Part shown: positions 8,128-17,127 of the stretch, piece after piece
How positions within the stretch are numbered: the first letter of the stretch is position 1
Layout: the number at the start of each line of letters is the position of its first letter
From: Ruminococcus sp.
GTDB lineage: Bacteria; Bacillota; Clostridia; Oscillospirales; Ruminococcaceae
Assembly: GCA_017472145.1 (NCBI GenBank)
Contig: JAFUQX010000043.1
Coordinates: 1-43,248 of the forward strand
Direction of reading: 5' to 3'
Length of the DNA stretch: 43,248 bases
Made by a program: the position numbers and the translations under genes
Notes under the pieces: generated by a model
Seen by the model: the letters and a program-made list of their open reading frames with translations, nothing else
What the model was told of the DNA's origin: nothing
Database searches by the model: none

Positions 8128-9570
8128 ATGCGGTTATATGAATTGCTGGAAGGCAGAGTGCAGACAGCACTGGAGAATATAGAAATTACCGGACTGACGG
8201 ACGATTCCCGCTGTGTCCAGGAGGGCTGGCTCTTTATCTGTGTAAAGGGCGGCCGCTTTGACGGCCATACCGTTGCAGAGAAAATGCTGGAAAAGGGTGC
8301 GGCCGCTGTTGTGGCTGAGCGGGATCTGGGACTGGGCGACCGGCAGATCCTTGTGGAAAATACGCGGGAATTCTATGGTGATCTTTGTGCGGCCTGGTTC
8401 GGGCATCCGGAGCGGAAGCTGCATTTCATCGGCGTGACGGGTACAAACGGCAAGACCACCATCACCAGCGTCATCAAGTACCTGCTGACAAAGGCAGGAC
8501 ATCGTGTGGGACTGATCGGCACGATTCAGAATGAGATCGGCGACAGAGTGCTCCACACGGACAATACCACGCCCATGGTCTATGACCTGATGAAGCTCTA
8601 TGCGGAAATGGCCGAGGCCGGCTGTGACTATGCAGTCATGGAGGTTTCCTCCTTTGGTCTGGTGCAGTACCGCATCGGCCCGACTCATTTTGATACTGCT
8701 GTGTTTACCAACCTGACCCAGGATCATCTGGACTATCACGGCGATATGGAAAGTTACTATCAGGCCAAGCGCATGCTCTTTGACCGCTGCGACTATGCCG
8801 TTGTAAATACGGATGATGTCTATGGACGACGCCTTTTTGAGGAGATCTCCTGCAAAAAAGCAAGCTACAGCAGCTGCGGACGTGCGGATTTCTATGGAGA
8901 TGCCATCCGGCTCCGGGCTGACGGCACCAGCTTCTGGCTGTGCTGTGGTGAGAAATCCTATCAGGTCAGCGTGCACATGACAGGCATGTTCAACGTGGCC
9001 AATGTCATTGCGGCCATCGCCGCAGGACTGAATTCCGGCCTGAACATGGAGCAGATGCTGGAGGCGCTCTCCGGATATACAGGGGTAAGAGGGCGGTGTG
9101 AGGTCATTCCCACAGGGAAGGATTTTACCGTGATCTGCGACTATGCCCACACGCCGGATGCAGTGGAGAATATCCTCAGCAGCGTGAAGGAATATACAGA
9201 GGGCAGGCTCATTGCGCTCTTTGGATGCGGCGGCAACCGGGATCGCACCAAGCGGCCGAAGATGGCCAGAGCGGCGGCTAAGTACGCAGACCTTCTGATC
9301 GTTACCTCCGATAATCCCCGTGACGAGGATCCGGAGGAGATTATTGCAGAGATCCTCACCGGTCTGACCGGAACGGATGTTCCCTATGAGGTGGTTGTGG
9401 ATCGTAAGGAGGCTATTTTCCACGGCATGAAGCTGGCTCAGCCCGGAGATGTCCTGGTTCTGGCCGGCAAGGGACATGAGGATTACCAGATTCTGGCCGG
9501 CGGGGTTCACGTTTCCATGGATGAACGTGAAATTGTAAAGGAATGGCTGCCGTTTCTGGATGCAGAATGA
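8128..9570 (+). CDS. murE: UDP-MurNAc-tripeptide synthetase MurE (meso-diaminopimelate type)
   Basis: MurE adds the third stem-peptide residue to UDP-MurNAc-L-Ala-D-Glu using ATP in the cytoplasm. The ATP loop GVTGTNGKTT is at 102-111. YQAKRMLFD carries the lysine region that is carbamylated in the family. DNPR at 395-398 is the signature for meso-diaminopimelate as substrate rather than L-lysine. The ATG at 8128 (480 residues) is preferred to the one at 8110, because AAAGGCGG lies at 8113-8120 and the residue order MRLYELLEG matches family N-termini. It lies 103 bases after the PBP gene and 21 bases before murF. Confidence 0.96.
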   Translation: MRLYELLEGRVQTALENIEITGLTDDSRCVQEGWLFICVKGGRFDGHTVAEKMLEKGAAAVVAERDLGLGDRQILVENTREFYGDLCAAWFGHPERKLHFIGVTGTNGKTTITSVIKYLLTKAGHRVGLIGTIQNEIGDRVLHTDNTTPMVYDLMKLYAEMAEAGCDYAVMEVSSFGLVQYRIGPTHFDTAVFTNLTQDHLDYHGDMESYYQAKRMLFDRCDYAVVNTDDVYGRRLFEEISCKKASYSSCGRADFYGDAIRLRADGTSFWLCCGEKSYQVSVHMTGMFNVANVIAAIAAGLNSGLNMEQMLEALSGYTGVRGRCEVIPTGKDFTVICDYAHTPDAVENILSSVKEYTEGRLIALFGCGGNRDRTKRPKMARAAAKYADLLIVTSDNPRDEDPEEIIAEILTGLTGTDVPYEVVVDRKEAIFHGMKLAQPGDVLVLAGKGHEDYQILAGGVHVSMDEREIVKEWLPFLDAE

Positions 9571-9591
9571 TAAATTTGGGAGAATGATAAC

Positions 9592-10971
9592 ATGGAAAAG
9601 CTATGTTTGACAGAAATTGCTGAAGCGGTGGGCTCATCTGCACCGCTGGAGGCAGAAATTACAATGATCAGTACCGATACACGCAATATGCCGGAGGGCT
9701 GTCTGTTTCTGGCCCTCAAGGGCAAGCACTTTGACGGCCACAGCTTTGCAAAGAGAGCTGTGGAAAATGGTGCGGCTGCGGTTGTCGTTGAATATGAGAT
9801 AGAAGGCTGTCCGTGCATCGTTGTGCCGGATACAGGCCGTGCACTGCTTCAGATCGCCGCCTGCTACCGGAAGAAGTTTTCTCCGGTGCTGGTGGGCGTA
9901 ACCGGAAGCGTGGGCAAAACCACCACAAAGGAAATGATCGCCGTGGTTCTTTCAGCTGCCTATGAAACGCTGAAGACACAGGGCAATCTGAACAATGAGA
10001 TCGGTCTGCCCAAGACCCTTATGGAGCTTGGCTCTCAGCATGAGGCGGCTGTCATTGAGATGGGTATGTCTGATTTCGGGGAGATCCACCGCCTGAGCTG
10101 CACCACGCAGCCCACCATTGGTGTGATCACCAACATCGGCTATTCCCACATCGAGCACCTGAAGTCCCAGGAGGGGATTCTTCAGGCGAAGCTGGAGATC
10201 CTGGACGGCATGGCAGAGGATGCGCCGCTGGTTGTGAATGGCGACGATGTGCGTCTTGCGCCCCTGAAGGAGCAGCTGACCCGTCCGGTGATTACATACG
10301 GTCTTGAGAATGACAAGGCTGATGTCCAGGCCGCTGATATTCAGGCGGAGGAAAGCAGTACCTCCTTTACCGTACTTGACAAGGGCCAAAAGGCCTGCCG
10401 GGTGACCCTTCCCTGTGTGGGAATGCACAATGTGCTGGATGCGCTGGCCGCTTACTGTGCCGGCCGTCTGGCGGGCGTTGAGCCTGAGAAGATCGCCAAG
10501 GCCCTGGGTACATACAAGACCGTAGGCTTCCGCCAGAATATCGAGCAGCACGGCCCCTATACCGTGATTGCTGACTGCTATAATGCAAGCCCGGATTCCA
10601 TGAAGGCGGCCCTGCATGTGCTGAGGGAGATGAAGTCCTCCGGACGGAAGATCGCTGTTCTGGGTGATATGCTGGAGCTGGGCGATCTGTCCCGGAAGCT
10701 CCATGAGATCGTGGGCGATATGACGCTCATGAGCGATGCTGACCAGATTTTCTGTTACGGCGATCAGTCCCGGTTCATTGCCGGGAAGGCCTCCGAGGGC
10801 GGTGCGTCTGTGTTCCATACAGAGGATGCGACAGAGCTTTGCTGTGCGATCCGTGCCTATCTGAGACCGGGTGATCTGCTGCTGTTCAAGGCCAGCCGCG
10901 GTATGCATCTGGAAGAATGCATCAAGGAAATATTCAGACAGGAGGATGAGCAGAATGCCGTTCTGGATTGA
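9592..10971 (+). CDS. murF: UDP-MurNAc-tripeptide:D-Ala-D-Ala ligase MurF
   Basis: MurF completes the cytoplasmic muropeptide by attaching D-alanyl-D-alanine. The protein has 459 residues, the usual length, with the Mur-ligase ATP loop GVTGSVGKTT at 102-111, EMGMSDFGEIH in the central domain and DCYNASPDSM in the C-terminal domain. The N-terminal domain repeats the pattern seen in MurE (LFLALKGKHFDGH). The last 17 bases overlap the start of mraY, and the mraY ribosome binding site lies inside this gene, so the two are probably translationally coupled. Confidence 0.97.
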   Translation: MEKLCLTEIAEAVGSSAPLEAEITMISTDTRNMPEGCLFLALKGKHFDGHSFAKRAVENGAAAVVVEYEIEGCPCIVVPDTGRALLQIAACYRKKFSPVLVGVTGSVGKTTTKEMIAVVLSAAYETLKTQGNLNNEIGLPKTLMELGSQHEAAVIEMGMSDFGEIHRLSCTTQPTIGVITNIGYSHIEHLKSQEGILQAKLEILDGMAEDAPLVVNGDDVRLAPLKEQLTRPVITYGLENDKADVQAADIQAEESSTSFTVLDKGQKACRVTLPCVGMHNVLDALAAYCAGRLAGVEPEKIAKALGTYKTVGFRQNIEQHGPYTVIADCYNASPDSMKAALHVLREMKSSGRKIAVLGDMLELGDLSRKLHEIVGDMTLMSDADQIFCYGDQSRFIAGKASEGGASVFHTEDATELCCAIRAYLRPGDLLLFKASRGMHLEECIKEIFRQEDEQNAVLD

Positions 10972-11986
10972 GATTATAGTGGGTCTGCTGTCCTTTGCGA
11001 TCGCAGCCATCGGGGGAAAAGCACTGATCCCGTTTTTGCATAAGCTGAAGTTCGGCCAGCCCATCAAGGTGGAGTTCGGCCCTAAGTGGCACGAGGGAAA
11101 GCAGGGTACGCCGACTATGGGCGGACTTCTGTTTATTCTCTCCAGCATCCTTGCGGTTGCCGCAGGCTATGTCCTGTTCCGGATGTTTGGTACACCCAAG
11201 CCGGAGGATACAGCCGGTCTGATGAATGGAGCTTTGCGCCTTCTGAGCTGTATCCTGTTCTGTATGATATTCGGCCTGATCGGCTTTATTGATGATTTCA
11301 CAAAGGTGGCCCGTAAGCACAACGACGGCCTGTCTCCCATGCAGAAGATCGTTTTTCAGGTGGCTGCGGCGGCCGGCTGGCTGCTGGTGATGTACCTGCT
11401 GGGGGATACAAGCACAGAGATCAACCTGTCCTTTGTATCCTTTGATATCGGATTTTTCTACTATCCGCTGATGGTGCTGGTGATCCTGTACCTGACCAAT
11501 GCGGTGAATCTGACAGACGGCGTAGACGGTCTGTGCGGAACGGTCACCATGGTGAATATGCTGCTGTTTACTGTAATTTGCAGCGCACTGAATCTGGCCG
11601 AGACCTCTCTGTTTACCATGGCCATTGCAGGAGGCTGTCTTGGCTTCCTGGTGTGGAATCTCCACCCGGCCAAGTGCTTTATGGGTGACACCGGTTCCAT
11701 GTACCTGGGTGCGGCTGTGACCTGTGTGGGCCTGGTTACCCGTCAGCATCTGGTTCTGGTGCTGATCGCATTGGTATATATTCTGGAGGCCTTGTCCGTT
11801 ATGATTCAGGTGACCTATTTCAAGTATACCAAGAAGAAGTACGGCGAAGGACGCCGCATCTTCAAGATGACACCGATCCACCATCACTTTGAGATGAGCG
11901 GCTTTAGTGAATATAAGATTGTTATCACATTTTCGTTGTTCAGCCTGATTGTCGGTCTGGGAGGCGTTCTGCTGGCTGTGCTCTGA
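10955..11986 (+). CDS. mraY: Phospho-MurNAc-pentapeptide transferase MraY
   Basis: MraY is the integral membrane enzyme that moves phospho-MurNAc-pentapeptide onto undecaprenyl phosphate, forming lipid I. The 343 residues contain about ten hydrophobic segments, the FIDDFTKV aspartate pair, NAVNLTDGVDGL and the HHHFEMSG loop, all diagnostic. The start is ATG 10955 (MPFWIE), because CAGGAGG ends at 10945; the ATG at 10946 sits directly on that site. The frame stays open further upstream inside murF, but those codons are not translated sensibly. The gene overlaps murF by 17 bases. Confidence 0.97.
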   Translation: MPFWIEIIVGLLSFAIAAIGGKALIPFLHKLKFGQPIKVEFGPKWHEGKQGTPTMGGLLFILSSILAVAAGYVLFRMFGTPKPEDTAGLMNGALRLLSCILFCMIFGLIGFIDDFTKVARKHNDGLSPMQKIVFQVAAAAGWLLVMYLLGDTSTEINLSFVSFDIGFFYYPLMVLVILYLTNAVNLTDGVDGLCGTVTMVNMLLFTVICSALNLAETSLFTMAIAGGCLGFLVWNLHPAKCFMGDTGSMYLGAAVTCVGLVTRQHLVLVLIALVYILEALSVMIQVTYFKYTKKKYGEGRRIFKMTPIHHHFEMSGFSEYKIVITFSLFSLIVGLGGVLLAVL

Positions 11987-12035
11987 GCACAGGGCAGCCC
12001 CTGCTGACAGAGGCGGAGATGCAAGGAGGTTGCAT

Positions 12036-13268
12036 ATGGCTGAAACCATAAGAGGTAAAAAAAACCGGATCAGTCTGCGGTTTCCCTTTGTGCAGAAGGG
12101 AGTTCGCTACGGTGAGGTTGACGTAGCCTTTTTCCTGATCGTACTTGCGCTGCTTGTAATGGGCATTATTATGATGTTCTCGGCCAGCTATGCATGGGCG
12201 ATTGCAGAGGGGCATTCCGGTACGTATTATGCGGTCGAACAGATCAAAACCGGCGTGATCGGTCTGGTACTCATGTATATTCTGTCCGTTGTGGACTATC
12301 ATTTGTATCAGACTCCGTGGATCGCTCTGGCCAGCTATGTTGTTCCGGTCATAATGCTTGTACTGGTGCTGCTGGTGGGAACGAGTGTAAACGGCGCTCA
12401 GAGATGGCTCTATATCGGCAGCTTCAACTTCCAGCCCTCTGAGCTGATGAAGATCGGCCTGGTTATCTTCTTTGCTTATCTGATCGATATGAACTACGGA
12501 CAGATGCAGAAATTCCGCACCGGAATCCTGCCTTACCTGGTGGCCCTGGGCATTATCGCCGTGCTGCTGATGCTGGAGCCGCACCTGTCCTGTACCATTC
12601 TGATCGGTCTGATCGGTATGACCATGATCTGGGTGGGCGGTGCAAGACCCCGGCACTTCCTGATCATGATCGGTGCAGCCATTCTGGCGGTTATAGCCAT
12701 TGTGCTGTTCCTGTCCCTTTTTGAGGGCTATGACTATGTGCAGACACGAATCCAGTCCTGGCTTGACCCGTTTTCGGATAGTCAGGGCGGAACATGGCAG
12801 ACCTGTCAGTCTTTGATCGCCATTGGTTCGGGCGGGCTGTTCGGACTGGGACTGGGCGAATCCCGCCAGAAGTTCCTGTATCTGCCGGAAACGAAGAATG
12901 ACTTTGTATTTTCCATCGTATGCGAAGAGCTGGGCTTTGTGGGCGCACTGACCATCGTGCTGCTGTTTGCTCTCCTGGTATTCCGGGGCTTCCATATTGC
13001 AACTCATGCCCAGGATAAGTTCGGCATGCTTTTGGCGGTGGGCTTTACCATGCACATCGGCCTTCAGGCCTTTATCAATATCGCCGTTGTAAGCAACCTG
13101 GTGCCCAATACCGGTATCAGTCTGCCCTTTTTCAGCTACGGTGGTACTGCGCTGATCCTGCAGCTGGCAGAAATGGGCGTGGTTATGAACATCTCACGTG
13201 CACGTTATCGCTCGGCCTCCACAGTGGTGGCCCGGCGTAAGAAAACAGAAGCAAGAGCCGAGAGCTGA
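12036..13268 (+). CDS. ftsW: FtsW/RodA/SpoVE-family peptidoglycan polymerase
   Basis: A 410-residue SEDS-family membrane protein that polymerises lipid II glycan strands together with a class B PBP. It begins with a basic cytoplasmic tail, then about ten membrane segments. Family blocks include MMFSASYAWA in the first segment, GAQRWLYIGSFNFQPSE, and VSNLVPNTGISLPFFSYGG near the end. The ATG at 12036 follows AAGGAGGT (12023-12030). The frame continues upstream into mraY but lacks such a site there. Its position next to murG and ftsQ, with a single PBP in the cluster, suggests the division paralogue; SpoVE cannot be excluded from sequence alone. Confidence 0.94.
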   Translation: MAETIRGKKNRISLRFPFVQKGVRYGEVDVAFFLIVLALLVMGIIMMFSASYAWAIAEGHSGTYYAVEQIKTGVIGLVLMYILSVVDYHLYQTPWIALASYVVPVIMLVLVLLVGTSVNGAQRWLYIGSFNFQPSELMKIGLVIFFAYLIDMNYGQMQKFRTGILPYLVALGIIAVLLMLEPHLSCTILIGLIGMTMIWVGGARPRHFLIMIGAAILAVIAIVLFLSLFEGYDYVQTRIQSWLDPFSDSQGGTWQTCQSLIAIGSGGLFGLGLGESRQKFLYLPETKNDFVFSIVCEELGFVGALTIVLLFALLVFRGFHIATHAQDKFGMLLAVGFTMHIGLQAFINIAVVSNLVPNTGISLPFFSYGGTALILQLAEMGVVMNISRARYRSASTVVARRKKTEARAES

Positions 13269-13303
13269 GTGCGGCTTCTGCTTCCTGTGATAGGAGGACC
13301 TAT

Positions 13304-14641
13304 ATGAGAGTTTTGTTAGCAGGCGGAGGAACCGGCGGACATATCAACCCGGCTCTTGCAATTGCATCGATCATCCAGGCTCATGACCCGGAGGCGGAAT
13401 TCCTCTTTGCAGGAACGCCCAATGGCATGGAGGCTCGTCTTGTGCCCCAGTCCGGATATCAGCTGGCTTCCATTGAGGTGGCCGGCTTTCAGCGGAAAAT
13501 TTCCCTGAATAATATAAAGCGCAATGCCAAGGCGGTGTACTATCTGGCCAAGTCCGGCAAGCGGGCCCGTCAGATCGTATCGGATTTCAAACCGGATATC
13601 GCCATTGGTACAGGCGGCTATGTAGCCGGCCCGGTCATCCGTATGGCCGCCAAGATGGGCGTACCCTGTGCCATTCATGAGCAGAATGCCTTTCCCGGCG
13701 TTACCAACAAGATGCTCTCCCAGAATGTGGATCATGTGATGCTGACTGTAAAGGAAGCACTGGAATATATGGAGTTCGATTGTCCTTATACAGTCACAGG
13801 ACTTCCGGTTCGCTCCGGTATTTCCCATAAGACAAAGGAGGAGGCCCGCCGGGAGCTGGGCTTTGATGACAATCTGTGTATCCTTTCCTTCGGCGGAAGT
13901 CTGGGTGCAGGCTGCATCAATGAGGTCATGGAGGAAATGATTCCCTGGCATGTGCGTCAGGATCTGAAGATCAACCATATCCATGGCTACGGCGGCATGG
14001 GACGGGATACCTTCCCGGCGGCGATGGAAGAAGCCGGCATTCCCATGCGCAGCAAGCGGCTGCGGATCACCGAATACATCAATGATATGGATACCTGTCT
14101 TGCAGCAGCAGATCTCGTCATCTGCCGTGCAGGTGCGTCCACTCTGGCGGAGCTGGAGGCAGCCGGCAAGGCTTCCATCCTGATTCCGTCTCCCATCGTA
14201 GCCGGCAATCACCAGTTCCATAATGCAAATGTGCTGGGCAAGGCCGGAGCGGCTATTGTAATCGAGCAGAAGAATGTTACCATCGAGGGTATGATCGGCC
14301 ATGTAAAGAAGCTCTATGAAAAGCCGGAGCGTCTTGCCGAGATGTCCCGCCGTGCGGCTTCCCTTCAGATCACAGATACACCGGACCGCATCTGGGCCGT
14401 TGTAGAGGAGCTGCTCCAGAAGGGAAAAGAGCGTCAGGAGGCTGCGGCTCTGAAGGAATCCGGCGAGGACTGCGTAAAAAAGAAAATGACCCTGAAGGAA
14501 TCGCTGGGAAAGGCCAAGGACGGATTTCTTTCCTGTGTGCCGCAGATATTCCCGGAAAAGGAAGACACCGGAAAAAAGACAAAGACACCGGAGACTGCTT
14601 CTGAGCAAAAGGATGCAGCCGAGGAGACAGCAAAGGAATAA
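13304..14641 (+). CDS. murG: MurG glycosyltransferase with an unusual charged C-terminal tail
   Basis: MurG transfers GlcNAc from UDP-GlcNAc to lipid I, making lipid II at the inner face of the membrane. GGGTGGH is at residues 7-13. IGTGGYVAGP, EQNAFPG and the acceptor/donor hinge GRAG-like CRAGASTLAELEA identify the two GT-B domains. The catalytic part ends near residue 370, normal for the family, but the protein runs to 445. The extra 70 or so residues are rich in Lys, Glu and Thr and look disordered. ATG 13304 follows ATAGGAGG. The tail could contact other divisome proteins or the membrane; no known domain is visible in it. Confidence 0.96.
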   Translation: MRVLLAGGGTGGHINPALAIASIIQAHDPEAEFLFAGTPNGMEARLVPQSGYQLASIEVAGFQRKISLNNIKRNAKAVYYLAKSGKRARQIVSDFKPDIAIGTGGYVAGPVIRMAAKMGVPCAIHEQNAFPGVTNKMLSQNVDHVMLTVKEALEYMEFDCPYTVTGLPVRSGISHKTKEEARRELGFDDNLCILSFGGSLGAGCINEVMEEMIPWHVRQDLKINHIHGYGGMGRDTFPAAMEEAGIPMRSKRLRITEYINDMDTCLAAADLVICRAGASTLAELEAAGKASILIPSPIVAGNHQFHNANVLGKAGAAIVIEQKNVTIEGMIGHVKKLYEKPERLAEMSRRAASLQITDTPDRIWAVVEELLQKGKERQEAAALKESGEDCVKKKMTLKESLGKAKDGFLSCVPQIFPEKEDTGKKTKTPETASEQKDAAEETAKE

Positions 14642-14695
14642 TCACAAAATGCACCGCCTCTGCATAGCATGAGAAAAAAGCAAGAGGTGATGCGG

Positions 14696-15955
14696 ATGCA
14701 GAAACTTGTGATCAACGGCGGCATTCCGCTGGATGGTGAAATGCCGCTGTACGGAGCCAAAAACAGTGCCCTGCCGCTTCTGGCAGCATCGCTGCTCTGC
14801 GGGGAAGAGACTGTTCTGGAAAATTGTCCCAGGCTCACGGATGTTTTTGCAGCCTGCCGGATTCTGACCCATACAGGCTGCCGCTGTACCATGCAGGAGC
14901 ACACCGTTTCTGTCCGGGCCGATGCCATTGTCCGCAGTGAGATCCCCGAGTCGCTCATGCAGGAGATGCGGTCGTCCATTGTATTTCTGGGTGCACTTCT
15001 GGGACGGACGGGTGCGTGTCAGGTCTATTATCCCGGCGGCTGTGAGCTTGGCCCAAGGCCCATTGATCTCCATCTGGAGGCACTTGGCCGGATGGGTGTG
15101 CAGATCGTCCGGCAGGAGGGACGGCTGGAATGCAGTGCACCCAACGGACTGCATGGAGCACAGATCCACCTGAAGTTCCCCTCTGTGGGTGCTACGGAGA
15201 ATGTGATGCTGGCGGCGGTTCTGGCCAAGGGTGAGACTGTGCTGTGCAATGCGGCCAGAGAGCCGGAGATTTGCGATCTGGCGGATTTTCTGCGGAAATG
15301 CGGTGCACGTATCAGCGGAGACGGAGAAAGCACCATCCGCATTCAGGGCGTTTCTGCCTTAAAGGGCTGTGTACATCGTATCAGGCCGGACCGGATCGCC
15401 GGACTGACCTATCTGTGTGCCGGTGCAATTACAGGCGGTATGGTAAAGCTCTGCGGTACATCCGGTGTACAGATGGAGAATGTACTGCCTGTCCTGGAGC
15501 AGGCCGGATGCCGGATCGACCGGACAGAGCATGCGGTATATTTGCGGGCCCCCCGGAGACTGCGGGCCGTATCCAGACTGAGAACCATGCCCCATCCGGG
15601 CTTCCCTACGGATGTGCAGGCCATCATGATGGCTGTGATGACGCTTGCAAAGGGCGTGAGCGTATTTGAGGAGAATATTTTTGAAAATCGCTATCGCCAT
15701 GTTGACGGACTCGTTCAGATGGGCGCAGAGATCTGTGTTTCCGGAAGAGTTGCCGTTGTCAGCGGCGTACAGGAGCTTTACGGCGCTCGTGTGGCCGCAA
15801 CAGATCTGCGGGGCGGAGCAGCCCTTGTACTGGCCGGGCTTGCAGCCAGGGGTACGACAGAGGTGCGGCAGATCCATCATATAGATCGTGGATATGAGGA
15901 GATGGAACAGGTGCTGAAAGGCGCCGGAGCTTGTATTTCACGCAGGGCACAATGA
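14696..15955 (+). CDS. murA: UDP-GlcNAc 1-carboxyvinyltransferase MurA
   Basis: MurA joins phosphoenolpyruvate to UDP-GlcNAc, the first committed step of peptidoglycan synthesis. The start at ATG 14696 gives 419 residues, typical of the family; AAGAGGTG at 14682-14689 rules against the ATG at 14690 and earlier in-frame codons. The substrate loop YPGGCELGPRPIDLH contains Cys116, the residue attacked by fosfomycin, so fosfomycin sensitivity at the target level is expected. The LYGAKNSALPLL block and the C-terminal DLRGGAALVLAGLAA match EPSP-synthase-like folds. A murA gene between murG and ftsQ occupies a place where murB, murC or murD is common in other bacteria. Confidence 0.96.
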   Translation: MQKLVINGGIPLDGEMPLYGAKNSALPLLAASLLCGEETVLENCPRLTDVFAACRILTHTGCRCTMQEHTVSVRADAIVRSEIPESLMQEMRSSIVFLGALLGRTGACQVYYPGGCELGPRPIDLHLEALGRMGVQIVRQEGRLECSAPNGLHGAQIHLKFPSVGATENVMLAAVLAKGETVLCNAAREPEICDLADFLRKCGARISGDGESTIRIQGVSALKGCVHRIRPDRIAGLTYLCAGAITGGMVKLCGTSGVQMENVLPVLEQAGCRIDRTEHAVYLRAPRRLRAVSRLRTMPHPGFPTDVQAIMMAVMTLAKGVSVFEENIFENRYRHVDGLVQMGAEICVSGRVAVVSGVQELYGARVAATDLRGGAALVLAGLAARGTTEVRQIHHIDRGYEEMEQVLKGAGACISRRAQ

Positions 15956-16033
15956 GAGACTACAACAAGAACATATCCGCAGATGTGCGGTATTTGCGGA
16001 TGTGCTCTTGGGGAAATAAAAAGGAGGACGGCC

Positions 16034-16954
16034 ATGGCAATGCATGACGTCGAAAAAACGACCATTCGCAGCGGCTATCAGAATGCCAAAAGAATGCGGA
16101 GACGAAAACGGCTGATGCCGCTTTATACAATAACAGTGCTCTTGCTGACAGTCTGTCTGGGCGTGGCGCTGTCAATGACGCTGTTTTTTAATGTGGCTGC
16201 CATTGAGCTGAGCGGATCTTCACCCCAATATACGCCCAGTGAGATCGTAGAGGCCGGCGATGTCCACAAGGGAGACAATCTGCTGAGACTGGATACCGAA
16301 AAGATCGCAGAGAATATTGAGGAAGAGCTGATCTATGTGGAATCGGCTGAGGTGAGCAAGCGGTATCCGGATGCAGTGACCATTGAGATCAGGGAGTGCC
16401 GGGAGGCCTATAACATCTTTTTTGATAACGGCATTCTGCTGACCAGCGCAAGCGGCAAGATCATTGCAAACAGTGCGGAAGCGGCGGAAAATCTGCCTGT
16501 CATTTACGGCTTCAATCCTACGGTGCTCACACCGGGAAAGCATGCGGCTTCCTCAGACAAGACCAAAAATGAGATCTTCACGGCATTTGCGGAAATTATG
16601 AATACAGAGCTGAGCATTCCCATTACATCCATCGATATGTCGGACAAGTATAATATTGTGGTGATGTTTGACGATCGGATCGAGTTTTCCATGGGTAACT
16701 GGAATGAGATCACTTATAAGATCACGCTGGCCGAAGCGGTCATCAGCCGTCTGGGGACAGACAAGGAAGGCTATCTGACTATGATCGGCAGCAATCAGTG
16801 CTCGTTCCGGGACAAGATATCTGTGGATCTGGAAAATCAGTTTTCCTCATCGATAGGTACAACCACTGCAGCGGCCTCCGGAGAGGGTCAAACGACCGAA
16901 ACGACCACGGTAACGACCGGTGCAGGAGAGGAAACTCCCTCTGAGAACGAGTAA
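16034..16954 (+). CDS. ftsQ: FtsQ/DivIB-type cell division protein
   Basis: A 306-residue bitopic protein: basic cytoplasmic tail (1-28), one membrane segment (about 30-52), a POTRA domain directly outside (from about AAIELSGSSPQYTPSEIV to near 125), then a beta domain. FtsQ/DivIB links FtsL and DivIC to the septal synthase. The last 30 residues are a Thr/Glu/Gly-rich low-complexity tail. ATG 16034 follows AAGGAGG (16021-16027); an upstream in-frame ATG at 15983 has no such site. Position between murA and ftsZ supports the call. FtsQ sequences diverge strongly, so fold and context carry most of the weight. Confidence 0.88.
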   Translation: MAMHDVEKTTIRSGYQNAKRMRRRKRLMPLYTITVLLLTVCLGVALSMTLFFNVAAIELSGSSPQYTPSEIVEAGDVHKGDNLLRLDTEKIAENIEEELIYVESAEVSKRYPDAVTIEIRECREAYNIFFDNGILLTSASGKIIANSAEAAENLPVIYGFNPTVLTPGKHAASSDKTKNEIFTAFAEIMNTELSIPITSIDMSDKYNIVVMFDDRIEFSMGNWNEITYKITLAEAVISRLGTDKEGYLTMIGSNQCSFRDKISVDLENQFSSSIGTTTAAASGEGQTTETTTVTTGAGEETPSENE

Positions 16955-16999
16955 TCTCTGCAAAGTCTGCTGAAAAAAGAAAATTTTTTTGAAAATCAC

Positions 17000-17028
17000 T
17001 TGAAATGTGGCGTAAAGTGTGTTAAGAT
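17000..17028 (+). promoter_or_regulatory. SigA-type promoter of ftsZ
   Basis: TTGAAA at 17000-17005 and TAAGAT at 17023-17028 are 17 bp apart in an A/T-rich stretch between ftsQ and ftsZ. This gives ftsZ its own transcript, about 95 bases upstream of the start codon, in addition to read-through from the dcw operon. Confidence 0.7.
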
Positions 17029-17127
17029 AAGAAGTGTATTTCTGACTAAGCAAATGAGAGAACGCGGGCAGTGGGTGCTGCATGCGGCTCTGTAACATAG
17101 AAGCGAATTTTAGGAGGAAGAAATAGA

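Noticed and set aside
17054-17095. 13-codon upstream frame in the ftsZ leader
   Set aside because: No ribosome binding site; too short to judge.
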